Source of the DNA: Bryobacterales bacterium
Lineage (GTDB): Bacteria; Acidobacteriota; Terriglobia; Bryobacterales; Bryobacteraceae
Direction: 5' to 3'
DNA: 6,063 nucleotides
Assembly: GCA_025353235.1 (NCBI GenBank)
Contig: JANXQZ010000364.1
Coordinates: 1 to 6,063, forward strand
Part shown: in pieces, positions 1 to 5,990 of the stretch
How positions within the stretch are numbered: the stretch's first letter is position 1
How the letters are laid out: the number at the start of each line of letters is the position of its first letter
Translations under genes and position numbers: made by a program
The notes under the pieces: generated by a model
The model's input: the letters and a program-made list of their open reading frames with translations, nothing else
The model's database searches: none
What the model was told of the DNA's origin: nothing

Positions 1-1
1 C

Positions 2-1108
2 GGAGGAAACGTCGGTGGTCCAAACGGAAGCCAATGCACAGTAATCGTGAATGTGCTCGCAACGGGAGCAGCCACGGGAGTGCTGACGAACACAGTCGGC
101 GTGGGATCCGTGCAGGGTGGGGTGGGAAATACGGCAAGCGCACAGGTGACAGTCGTCGGTCCCCCCCAACTGACGAAGACGTTCGGCGCTCCAGTCGTTC
201 CCGTCGGGGGAACCACCATTCTGAGCTTCACTATTACCAATCCCAACGCGACACCCGCTCTGACTGGCGTAGGCTTCACCGATCCTCTGCCCGCCGGTTT
301 GCTGGTAGGGAACCCCGCGAATTTCGCGGGGAGCTGCGCAGCGACATCTTCGGCGGTGGCCGGTAGCGCTGTCATCAGCGTTTCCAACGTCACCATCGCG
401 CCAAACGGATCGTGCAGCTTCTCGGTCAGCGTGCTGGGAGCGGTTCCTTCCATGTTCGTCCCCCTGGTGAACACGACTTCGCCGGTCACATCGACGAATG
501 GCGGAACAGGCTTAACTGCTACCGCCAGCATTATCGTTCTGGAACCGCCAGACGTATTCCAGGTTCGCTATGTTTCAAATCTAAACATCGGGGACTCGGT
601 TATTAACATCACGAACACCGGAGCGAACGCTACAACCTCACTTCCAACTCAGAACGGGAATTTGTGTGTTAACGCCTACGCCTTTTCTCCCGACGAACAG
701 CTGGTGTCCTGCTGCTCTTGCTTGGTTACGCCAAATGGACTGGTTTCACTTTCGGCTCGCAACGACCTAGTTAGCAACACGCTTACGCCAGGGGTTCCGA
801 CCTCCATCGTGGTGAAACTACTTGCCTCTGCACAACCAACCTGCAATGCGTCCACAGTGACTCCTGCTTCCCTGGCGCTCGCCGGTGGTTTGTCCGCCTG
901 GGGAACGTCAATCCACTCCACTCCCGTGACTGTCGGCACTCCCTCGGGAACGTTCGGAGTCACGGAAACCCCATTTTCGCTGACGATGCTGAGCTCGGCT
1001 GAGCTGGCCCGCATCACCACTCTGTGCAGTTTCATTCAAATCAACGGCAGCGGTTACGGTTTATGCAAAACATGCCGCTTGGGCGGCCTTGGGACTGATC
1101 GGCAGTAG
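2..1108 (+). CDS. C-terminal part of a secreted repeat protein (DUF11/DUF7933-like domains) with a Cys-rich C-terminal module
   Basis: The frame is open to the left edge, so this is a 3' fragment of 368 visible residues; the GTG at 47 is internal, because in-frame coding sense continues to base 2. Residues 1-52 are the end of one beta-sandwich repeat. Residues about 53-180 are a complete repeat: it opens with PPQLTKTFG, continues with SFTITNPN and FTDPLPAGL, and closes with TSTNGGTG before a strand-like tail. This is the pattern of the DUF11/DUF7933-type repeats found in long bacterial surface proteins. Residues about 184-368 form a different module with eight cysteines, including CCSC (237-240) and CKTC (355-358), and a Gly-rich end, GGLG. 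The composition (Thr, Ser, Val, Asn, Gly; few charges) suits an exported protein. Signal peptide and start lie outside the window. The role is unknown; surface adhesion or scaffolding is a guess from the repeat family. The convergent neighbour on the right is on the other strand. Confidence 0.85.
   Translation, partial: GGNVGGPNGSQCTVIVNVLATGAATGVLTNTVGVGSVQGGVGNTASAQVTVVGPPQLTKTFGAPVVPVGGTTILSFTITNPNATPALTGVGFTDPLPAGLLVGNPANFAGSCAATSSAVAGSAVISVSNVTIAPNGSCSFSVSVLGAVPSMFVPLVNTTSPVTSTNGGTGLTATASIIVLEPPDVFQVRYVSNLNIGDSVINITNTGANATTSLPTQNGNLCVNAYAFSPDEQLVSCCSCLVTPNGLVSLSARNDLVSNTLTPGVPTSIVVKLLASAQPTCNASTVTPASLALAGGLSAWGTSIHSTPVTVGTPSGTFGVTETPFSLTMLSSAELARITTLCSFIQINGSGYGLCKTCRLGGLGTDRQ
158..541 (+). 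repeat. Complete DUF11/DUF7933-like protein repeat unit
   Basis: This is one full beta-sandwich unit of about 128 residues within the left-hand protein, from the PP pair at the linker to the next PP pair. The preceding partial unit (2-157) ends in the same way, with a TNTVG / GNTASAQVTVV stretch that corresponds to TSTNGGTG / TATASIIVL here. That repeated ending is what shows a tandem architecture. The similarity is at protein level; I see no long exact DNA repeat, so the copies are old. Confidence 0.6.
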
Positions 1109-1116
1109 ATAGGGCA

Positions 1117-1199
1117 TTGTTGGAGGCAAGGGAGACAGCGCGGTCTAAGCGGATCTAGCGCCTTCTCCCGCAAGCTGTGGGTTCCGGTCCCGCCAACAG
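1117..1199 (+). other. Nested inverted repeats; possible structured RNA
   Basis: An outer stem pairs 1117-1123 with 1193-1199 (7 pairs, the outermost a T-G wobble). Inside it, 1130-1135 pairs perfectly with 1164-1169 (GGGAGA/TCTCCC), 1138-1141 with 1158-1161 (GCGC/GCGC), and 1142-1145 with 1152-1155 (GGTC/GATC, one wobble), leaving a six-base loop at 1146-1151. A second small hairpin pairs 1178-1181 with 1189-1192 (TGGG/CCCG) around a seven-base loop, TTCCGGT, reminiscent of a tRNA T-arm. There is no D-arm and the loop lacks the conserved T-loop bases, so it is not a standard tRNA. There is no trailing T-run, so it is not a standard terminator. The fold was found by eye, with no energy calculation. 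The strand is arbitrary. Confidence 0.3.
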
Positions 1200-1253
1200 C
1201 ATCGAAGCTGAACGGATGTTGGGCAGAGCGGAATCAGCATCAAAAATCGCTCC

Positions 1254-1310
1254 CTAAAGCGATATCGCGCGCTGATTGCGCTCATGACTTTCACCTTTGC
1301 GCGCGTGCGC
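1254..1310 (+). pseudogene. Relic of a tyrosine-type recombinase/integrase
   Basis: The frame starting at 1254 reads LKRYRALIALMTFTFARVR. This closely resembles the segment of tyrosine recombinases (phage-integrase family) that begins the catalytic domain, typically R-D-R-A-L-I followed by a hydrophobic stretch and FARV, whose Arg is the first catalytic residue. The similarity stops straight after the Arg-Val. The frame closes upstream at a TGA (1209-1211), and none of the later catalytic motifs (HxxR, the Tyr) is present nearby. The piece is therefore a fragment of an old integrase gene, not a working enzyme. The assignment rests on remembered family sequence over about 17 residues. Confidence 0.5.
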
Positions 1311-1320
1311 GTGGACGCCA

Positions 1321-1446
1321 CGCTTTTCCGGGCGCTCGCTGGCGTACTTTGCGCCGGTGATCGAGGAAGTGCTGCAGTTAGAAGTCGGTCCAGAATACTT
1401 TCAGCACGTGCGAGCTAAACTCCAACGCGTCGCGGCTGGTAGATAA
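1321..1446 (+). pseudogene. Unidentified C-terminal coding-like remnant
   Basis: This frame reads through to a TAA at 1444-1446 and ends in a plausible amphipathic tail: YFAPVIEEVLQLEVGPEYF, then QHVRAKLQRVAAGR. The charge pattern and codon choice look like real protein sequence. Upstream the frame closes at a TGA (1285-1287), and I see no convincing start with a ribosome binding site. It is offset from the recombinase relic by a frame change, so it could be the same decayed gene after a frameshift or a separate gene remnant. I do not recognise the family. Confidence 0.3.
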
Positions 1447-1464
1447 AAGTCGCGAGCATGGATG

Positions 1465-2934
1465 CTACAGCTTGATCGGCATGGGGCCGAAAGCGGGAAC
1501 GGCCAAATCCGCTGCATCCCTCACGTTGCAATACGGGTCTTTCCCGAACCCGTATCGGAGCGAAGCATGCTCGGGGAGCTTGCCTGTAAGGAAGAGCAGC
1601 ACAGTGCTGGCCTCCGCTGGATCCACACTGGCTTTGTAAATCAGCGGCAAGGGCGGACCGTCGCCGTTGTGGATGGTGAAGCCTGAGATGCGGCCTTCGG
1701 AGAGGAGACGCTGATTCACGTCCGTGAACTTCACCTTGAGCACGCCGCCTTCGTAGATGGCGGAATCCGGTCGCGGACCCGGCTTCAGTTCACCATAACT
1801 GTTCACGCGGGGAAAGAGGTCATGACTTACACGATCAGCCAGGCGACGGCCGAGGCGCTTCAGGTCAGGCGTGTTGACGTGAATGCCGTCTTCCAGTGAA
1901 AGATCTACCGAAGCCACCATGCCCGAGTGCGGAATCTCGCTCTCAGCCGCCCGTTGCGCTTCTTGGATTAGGTTCCACTCCGGTATGTTTAGATCGCTCA
2001 CATGCCGGCCTATTTGCACGTAGTAAAACGGGAGATCCCTCTGGCCAAGATCCCTCCTGACAGCCTTCACGAGATTCACAAAGAGGTCCTTGAATTGGAC
2101 TGCTGCTTTAGGGCTGGCATCCGATTCCCCTTGATACCAAAGGATCCCTTTTACCTTGCCTCCTGCGGCAAGAACGCGGCGATACATCGACCCGTACAGA
2201 GAATCGCCTTCGCGATCTTTCAGCGCGGGGCTCCACTGCTCCATGGACGTGCCGCCATGGGCGCAAGGAATCAATCCGACAGGAATGCCTGTGCGCTTGA
2301 ACATCGTAACGGCGAAAGGCAGGCCGAGCCCGGCGCCCTTCTTGCGCTCCTGGACGTACTTCTGGAGCCACTCGCCGGTGATCCGCTCATACTCGCCTTG
2401 GGCGTTCCTCCGCCAGTGCACGCGGTCAGTCGCGCTAACCAGCGTGTGCAGCGGCTCTTCTGCCACCTGCCAGCGATCGGCCATGTCGAAACTGTGAACT
2501 AACGGGTCGGGCTGCTCTACATCGATCAGCGCACCCAAGCCCTCCATGTTGGATTGTCCGGCAAGGATCCAGAGATCCCCCACCAGCACGTTGTCGACAG
2601 CCGCGACCGAGGATCCACCCCGCATGCGCAACTCGATTCGGTAAGGGCCGCCAGTTGGAAGGCCTTTAATCTCAGCGGTCCAAGCGAGCTTTTGCACCTG
2701 TCCAACGGGGATCCAATCGAAGTTGCTAATCACGCCGCCAGAACCGAGCAGACGCGCGTCGATCATCTTGCCGTTCGTTTTTTTGCCGCTGACTGTCCCC
2801 TTTAAGGAAACGTCCGCAAAGCCAGTGAGGCTTCGCTGCAGAACCTGCTCGTCTTTAGGTCCTTCGCTGATGCGGATTTCCTGGCCGAAGGCCGCCGCCG
2901 ACCCAAGGCATATAAGAACCCTGACGAGCATCAT
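1465..2934 (-). CDS. Exported sialate O-acetylesterase-like protein (SGNH/SASA family)
   Basis: The protein has 489 residues from the chosen ATG at 2934. A signal peptide is visible at 1-18 (MMLVRVLICLGSAAAFGQ, probable cleavage near AFG/Q), so it is secreted or periplasmic. SASA-family motifs appear in order: AGQSNMEG with nucleophile Ser128; IPCAHGGTSMEQW (about 223-234) carrying the glycine block; ILWYQGESDA (264-273); and DGIH with Asp349 and His352 completing the triad. Family members remove O-acetyl groups from sialic acids or acetylated plant polysaccharides; the substrate here cannot be read from sequence. Residues 19-115 look like an N-terminal beta domain and 375-489 like a C-terminal beta extension. 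An in-frame ATG at 3051 would add 39 residues, destroy the signal peptide and overlap the upstream gene by 83 bp, so 2934 is preferred. Its SD is weak. It lies 34 bp downstream of the BON gene and may be co-transcribed with it. Confidence 0.85.
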   Translation of the reverse strand: MMLVRVLICLGSAAAFGQEIRISEGPKDEQVLQRSLTGFADVSLKGTVSGKKTNGKMIDARLLGSGGVISNFDWIPVGQVQKLAWTAEIKGLPTGGPYRIELRMRGGSSVAAVDNVLVGDLWILAGQSNMEGLGALIDVEQPDPLVHSFDMADRWQVAEEPLHTLVSATDRVHWRRNAQGEYERITGEWLQKYVQERKKGAGLGLPFAVTMFKRTGIPVGLIPCAHGGTSMEQWSPALKDREGDSLYGSMYRRVLAAGGKVKGILWYQGESDASPKAAVQFKDLFVNLVKAVRRDLGQRDLPFYYVQIGRHVSDLNIPEWNLIQEAQRAAESEIPHSGMVASVDLSLEDGIHVNTPDLKRLGRRLADRVSHDLFPRVNSYGELKPGPRPDSAIYEGGVLKVKFTDVNQRLLSEGRISGFTIHNGDGPPLPLIYKASVDPAEASTVLLFLTGKLPEHASLRYGFGKDPYCNVRDAADLAVPAFGPMPIKL

Positions 2935-2968
2935 CAGGCTTGAATTGTAACACCCGCTCTTCCAGCGC

Positions 2969-3361
2969 TTAGTTCGGTATTGGCGGTGATGTAACCTGTG
3001 CCCGGCGTGCGCCTCCGCCAAAGTTTCCGCTAGCCTTCTGGCGAGCCGCATCGCTGATCTTTATGTTGTTCACAACTTGGACGGCACCGGCTGTCCTCGC
3101 CATGCGGGTGGCGGCTCCTTTGTGCTGTATCACGTTTGTGGAACCTTCCCACGTAACGATCCCGTTTTTCACCTTGGCGGTGAATCCATCTTTTCCGATT
3201 TTGGATTTTGCTAACTTCATGTGGATCAGTCGATCGAGTTCGGGGTCGCTCATCCGGATGTGAGAGGCGGGTGCAGACTTCGAAGGGCTCGCGCCAGCCA
3301 CCGTCACAGCAGACCCGACCAGGGACATCAGGGCCATAGTACAAAACAGGAGTATTCGCAT
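2969..3361 (-). CDS. Small exported BON-domain protein
   Basis: The protein has 130 residues. Residues 1-24 form a signal peptide (MRILLFCTMALMSLVGSAVTVAGA, probable cleavage after AGA). Residues about 38-102 match a single BON domain: a helix (DPELDRLIHMKLAKSK), two beta strands around NGIVTWEGS, a second helix (HKGAATRMARTAGAV) and the closing strand VQVVNNIKI. BON domains occur in periplasmic or membrane-associated proteins such as OsmY and are thought to bind phospholipid or other envelope components. The tail (103-130) is Gly-, Arg- and Pro-rich and probably unstructured. The start is supported by GGAAG four bases before the ATG. It lies 64 bp after purH and 34 bp before the esterase gene, all on the minus strand. 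The 64-bp gap could hold its own promoter, but I see no good -35/-10 pair there. Confidence 0.85.
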   Translation of the reverse strand: MRILLFCTMALMSLVGSAVTVAGASPSKSAPASHIRMSDPELDRLIHMKLAKSKIGKDGFTAKVKNGIVTWEGSTNVIQHKGAATRMARTAGAVQVVNNIKISDAARQKASGNFGGGARRAQVTSPPIPN

Positions 3362-3365
3362 AATA

Positions 3366-3370
3366 CTTCC
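3366..3370 (-). promoter_or_regulatory. Ribosome binding site of the BON-domain gene
   Basis: On the minus strand GGAAG sits four bases upstream of the ATG at 3361. It is the clearest Shine-Dalgarno-like sequence before any start in this window. It supports the start that gives a clean signal peptide. Confidence 0.5.
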
Positions 3371-3425
3371 GTAGTGCGATCAGCGAGGGATTATTCTCAC
3401 TCTCTAGGGTCTATTTTCGCGATCA

Positions 3426-4964
3426 CTAGTGTCGGAAGTGACGCACGCCTGTGAATACCATCGCCAATCCCAGCCGATTCGCGGTGGCAATCACTTCCTC
3501 ATCTTTCACTGACCCTCCGGGCTGGATCACGGCTGTGATTCCGTACCTGGCAGCTTCCTCCAGCCCGTCTGGAAATGGAAAGAACGCGTCAGACGCCAGC
3601 ACCGTGCCCTGCAATGGCAGCACAGCCTTCATCGCGCCCACCTTCACCGAATCCACGCGACTCATCTGCCCAGCTCCCGCACTGACGCTTTGCCCTGCCC
3701 TCGCATACACGATCGCATTGGACTTTACGTGCTTGCACACCTTCCAGCCGAACTTCAGGGCCTTCCATTCCTGGTCGGTGGGCTGCCGATCCGTCTTCAC
3801 TTTCGCTTGGGACTTATCCAGTTTGTGGGCGTCGGCGGTTTGCGCCAGGTAACCGCCGCTGATCGACTTGATCACAAGTTCTTCGTTCGTCGACGCAGCC
3901 ACTTCCAGCAGCCGCAGATTCTTCTTGGCCGCAAGCACATCGCGCGCTTCCGCCGAATATTCCGGAGCGGCTATTGCTTCGATGAACGTTTTCACAACTT
4001 CTCGAGCGGTCTCCTCGTCCAGAGTTCGGTTAAAGGCCAGCACGCCGCCGAACGCCGACACCGGATCGGCTTCGAAAGCTTTTCGATAGCTCTCGACTAA
4101 GCTGCCTGATTCGGCACAGCCGCACGGATTCGTGTGCTTGATGATGGCCGCTGCCGGGTCGTCGAACTCCTGAATCAGTTGCCAGGCCGCGTCAAGATCC
4201 ACCAGGTTGTTGTAAGAAAGTTCCTTGCCCTGTAGTTGCTTTGCGTCGGCGATCCCACCTCGCCTCAATGAATACAACGCCGCTGACTGATGCGGATTTT
4301 CTCCGTATCGGAGCGAAATGGCCCTGGGGGCGCGGATGTCCAAAGTGGAAGGCAAGGCCGACGGAGCCTCCTCGCCAACTCGCGCCAGCCGCGAGCTGAT
4401 CGCGGTGTCGTAGCTGGCGGTCAGAGCGAACGCTTTCCGCGCCAATCGCCAGAGAGTTGGCTCGCACACTTCGCGGTCGCGATCCAACATTTCTTGAAGG
4501 ATCTCGTCGTAGTCGGCGGGCGACGTGATGACGGCGACATCCTGATAGTTCTTGGCCGCCGCGCGAATGAGAGTGGGACCCCCGATGTCGATATTCTCAA
4601 TTAGCTCAGGCAGTGTCACGCCCGGTTTCGCGGCTGCGCTTTCAAAGGCGTAGAGGTTCACCACCACCATGTCGATCGTGGGTATGCCATGCTCTTCCAA
4701 CGCTTGCATGTGCTCGGGCTTGCTGCGCATGCCCAAAACGCCGCCCGCGATGCGAGGATTGATCGTTTTCAGCCGACCGTCCAGCATCTCGGGAAAGCCC
4801 GTTACGTCTGAAACATCCCGAACGGAGACACCCGCTTTCCGTAGCGCGCTGGAGGTTCCACCCGTTGAAATGATCTCAACTCCAAGCCGTGCCAGACCTT
4901 GCGCGAACTCCACGATTCCGGTCTTATCCGTCACGCTGATCAGCGCTCTCTTGATAATTGCCAT
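3426..4964 (-). CDS. purH: Bifunctional AICAR formyltransferase / IMP cyclohydrolase
   Basis: The protein has 512 residues, the usual full length for PurH. This cytoplasmic enzyme formylates AICAR using 10-formyltetrahydrofolate, then closes the ring to give IMP, the last two steps of purine synthesis. Residues about 1-195 are the cyclohydrolase (MGS-like) domain: it starts RALISVTDKTG, has EIISTGGT, and keeps Lys66-Thr67, Tyr105 (NLYAF), Asp126 (IDIGG) and Lys138 (AAAKN), which correspond to catalytic or binding residues of characterised enzymes. Residues about 200-512 are the transformylase domain: RYGENPHQ (219-226), LSYNNLVDLDAA, and KHTNPCG with the catalytic Lys276-His277 pair. The C-terminus FTGVRHFRH is typical. 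The usual His of the KTLHP motif is Asn69, and the His usually four residues later is Ala73. The start ATG is 8 bp from the divergent isocitrate dehydrogenase start and lacks an obvious SD. Confidence 0.97.
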   Translation of the reverse strand: MAIIKRALISVTDKTGIVEFAQGLARLGVEIISTGGTSSALRKAGVSVRDVSDVTGFPEMLDGRLKTINPRIAGGVLGMRSKPEHMQALEEHGIPTIDMVVVNLYAFESAAAKPGVTLPELIENIDIGGPTLIRAAAKNYQDVAVITSPADYDEILQEMLDRDREVCEPTLWRLARKAFALTASYDTAISSRLARVGEEAPSALPSTLDIRAPRAISLRYGENPHQSAALYSLRRGGIADAKQLQGKELSYNNLVDLDAAWQLIQEFDDPAAAIIKHTNPCGCAESGSLVESYRKAFEADPVSAFGGVLAFNRTLDEETAREVVKTFIEAIAAPEYSAEARDVLAAKKNLRLLEVAASTNEELVIKSISGGYLAQTADAHKLDKSQAKVKTDRQPTDQEWKALKFGWKVCKHVKSNAIVYARAGQSVSAGAGQMSRVDSVKVGAMKAVLPLQGTVLASDAFFPFPDGLEEAARYGITAVIQPGGSVKDEEVIATANRLGLAMVFTGVRHFRH

Positions 4965-4972
4965 TCAATACA
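4965..4972. promoter_or_regulatory. Divergent start-to-start gap between purH and the isocitrate dehydrogenase gene
   Basis: Only eight bases separate the purH ATG (4964, minus) from the dehydrogenase ATG (4973, plus). Neither ATG has a purine-rich Shine-Dalgarno sequence at normal spacing. For the plus gene, GATAAT at 4953-4958 resembles a -10 box and would place transcription start a few bases before the ATG, giving a very short leader; no good -35 accompanies it. The promoters must therefore overlap the opposite coding sequences. A different dehydrogenase start, GTG at 4982, would widen the gap to 17 bp, but no SD favours it. Confidence 0.4.
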
Positions 4973-5989
4973 ATGGTAGCTGTGTCCTATCCAGTTACAT
5001 TGATTCCCGGTGATGGCATCGGGCCGGAAGTTGCCGAAGCCACCATGCGCGTGGTGGATGCAACAGGTGTTTCGATTGAGTGGGAGCGAGTCGACCTAAA
5101 CGCGGAAGTTCTGGCCAAGGGAGGCAACGTTTTCCCGCAGGCGCTGCTGGATTCCCTCGACCGGACGCGCGTGGGACTCAAGGGTCCGGTCACGACACCA
5201 ATCGGCGGCGGATATTCCAGTCTCAACGTGGCGCTTCGCAAGAAGCTGGATTTATTTGCGAACGTGCGCCCCGTGTGCAGTTTGCCGGGCTTGAAGACCC
5301 GCTTCGACGACGTGAAGATCGACATGATCATCTTCCGGGAGAATACGGAAGACCTGTATTCCGGCCTCGAACACGAGATCGTCAAGGACGTGGTGACGAG
5401 CCTCAAGGTGATTACGCGCACCGCGTCAATTCGCATCGCAGAGTACGCCTTCAATTACGCCAAGAAGAATAATCGCCACCAGATTGCCGCCATTCACAAA
5501 GCCAACATCATGAAACTGGCGGACGGGCTGTTCTTGCGCTGCTGCCGGGAGGTGGCGGCCCTGAACCCGGATATCGAATACAAGGAGTTGATCGTCGATA
5601 ATGCTTCCATGCAACTCGTGATCCGGCCGGAGACTTTCGATCTGCTTTTGCTTCCGAATCTTTATGGCGATATCGTGTCTGATCTCGCGGCGGGGCTGGT
5701 CGGCGGACTGGGTGTAGTTCCGGGCGCGAATATGGGCCTGGATCATGCGGTTTTTGAAGCCGTGCATGGCAGCGCGCCGGACATCGCGGGGAAGGGGATC
5801 GCCAATCCAACCGCCCTGCTGCGTTCGGCTGCGATGATGCTGACCCACCTGGGCGAGATAGCGGCCTCAAAGAAATTGAGCCATGCGATCGAGCAAGTTT
5901 ACGCCGAACGCGACCACCTCACGCCCGATGTCGGAGGCGGGGCTTCCACCGCACAATTCACCGCTGCCTTGATTTCAAGACTGAAGTAG
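4973..5989 (+). CDS. NAD-type isocitrate dehydrogenase (isocitrate/isopropylmalate dehydrogenase family)
   Basis: The protein has 338 residues from ATG 4973. It oxidatively decarboxylates isocitrate to 2-oxoglutarate in the TCA cycle. The N-terminus has [11 protein letters not shown]. Isocitrate-binding residues, aligned by eye to E. coli Icd, are all present: Ser83, Asn85 and Arg89 (SLNVALR), Arg99 (NVRP), Arg122 and Tyr129 (FRENTEDLY), Lys176 (HKANIMK), with metal ligands Asp209, Asp233 and Asp237 (NLYGDIVSD). The SLN motif argues against isopropylmalate dehydrogenase. At the cofactor site, HGSAP is followed by Asp270-Ile271, where NADP enzymes such as E. coli Icd have Lys-Tyr; Asp-Ile is the NAD signature. 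At 338 residues it matches the short NAD-IDH type rather than E. coli Icd (416). A TTG at 4958 would extend it by five residues into purH; ATG 4973 or GTG 4982 is more likely. The next frame begins one base after the stop. Confidence 0.93.
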   Translation: MVAVSYPVTLIPGDGIGPEVAEATMRVVDATGVSIEWERVDLNAEVLAKGGNVFPQALLDSLDRTRVGLKGPVTTPIGGGYSSLNVALRKKLDLFANVRPVCSLPGLKTRFDDVKIDMIIFRENTEDLYSGLEHEIVKDVVTSLKVITRTASIRIAEYAFNYAKKNNRHQIAAIHKANIMKLADGLFLRCCREVAALNPDIEYKELIVDNASMQLVIRPETFDLLLLPNLYGDIVSDLAAGLVGGLGVVPGANMGLDHAVFEAVHGSAPDIAGKGIANPTALLRSAAMMLTHLGEIAASKKLSHAIEQVYAERDHLTPDVGGGASTAQFTAALISRLK

Positions 5990-5990
5990 C

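Larger units (their letters stand above)
1109..1464. other. Convergent intergenic region with eroded sequence and no intact gene
   Basis: This 356-bp stretch separates the stop of the left-hand repeat protein (TAG, ends 1108) from the stop of the minus-strand esterase (TAG, 1465-1467). No frame stays open across it with a plausible protein. It contains nested inverted repeats (1117-1199), a fragment resembling a tyrosine recombinase (about 1254-1310), and a separate frame that reads like the tail of a protein (to the stop at 1444-1446). I see no GC hairpin followed by a T-run on either strand, so no intrinsic terminator is evident for either convergent gene. Degraded mobile DNA between two convergent genes is a common arrangement, since insertions there do least harm. 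Confidence 0.7.

Noticed and set aside
161..167. Run of seven C as a possible phase-variation tract
   Set aside because: The frame is intact, the run simply encodes the Pro-Pro linker between repeats, and seven bases is modest in GC-rich DNA.
1117..1199. An integron attC site next to a tyrosine recombinase
   Set aside because: The outer ends read GTTGG...CCAAC, the opposite orientation to attC ends (RYYYAAC...GTTRRRY).
1117..1200. A class II (Leu/Ser-like) tRNA gene, suggested by the acceptor-like stem and T-arm-like hairpin
   Set aside because: There is no D-arm, the T-loop bases TTCCGGT do not fit TTCRANY, and the central arm is one long hairpin. At best it is a degenerate relative.
2002..2502. 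Plus-strand open frame of 166 codons
   Set aside because: It lies entirely inside the esterase gene on the other strand, has no recognisable domain, and reads as an antisense shadow of conserved motifs.
2778..2784. Run of seven A (minus strand) as a ribosomal slippery site in the esterase gene
   Set aside because: The run is not in the frame needed for a -1 slippery heptamer, and the protein continues normally past it.
2935..3051. A longer N-terminus for the esterase, starting at the ATG at 3051
   Set aside because: It would overlap the BON gene by 83 bp and bury an otherwise clear signal peptide.
3372..3428. Imperfect inverted repeat TAGTG...CACTA in the purH-BON gap as a terminator
   Set aside because: The arms are short, the loop is about 47 bases and no T-run follows.
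4987..5454. Minus-strand open frame of 155 codons
   Set aside because: It is antisense to the conserved dehydrogenase sequence, with Ser/Arg-rich content typical of a shadow frame.
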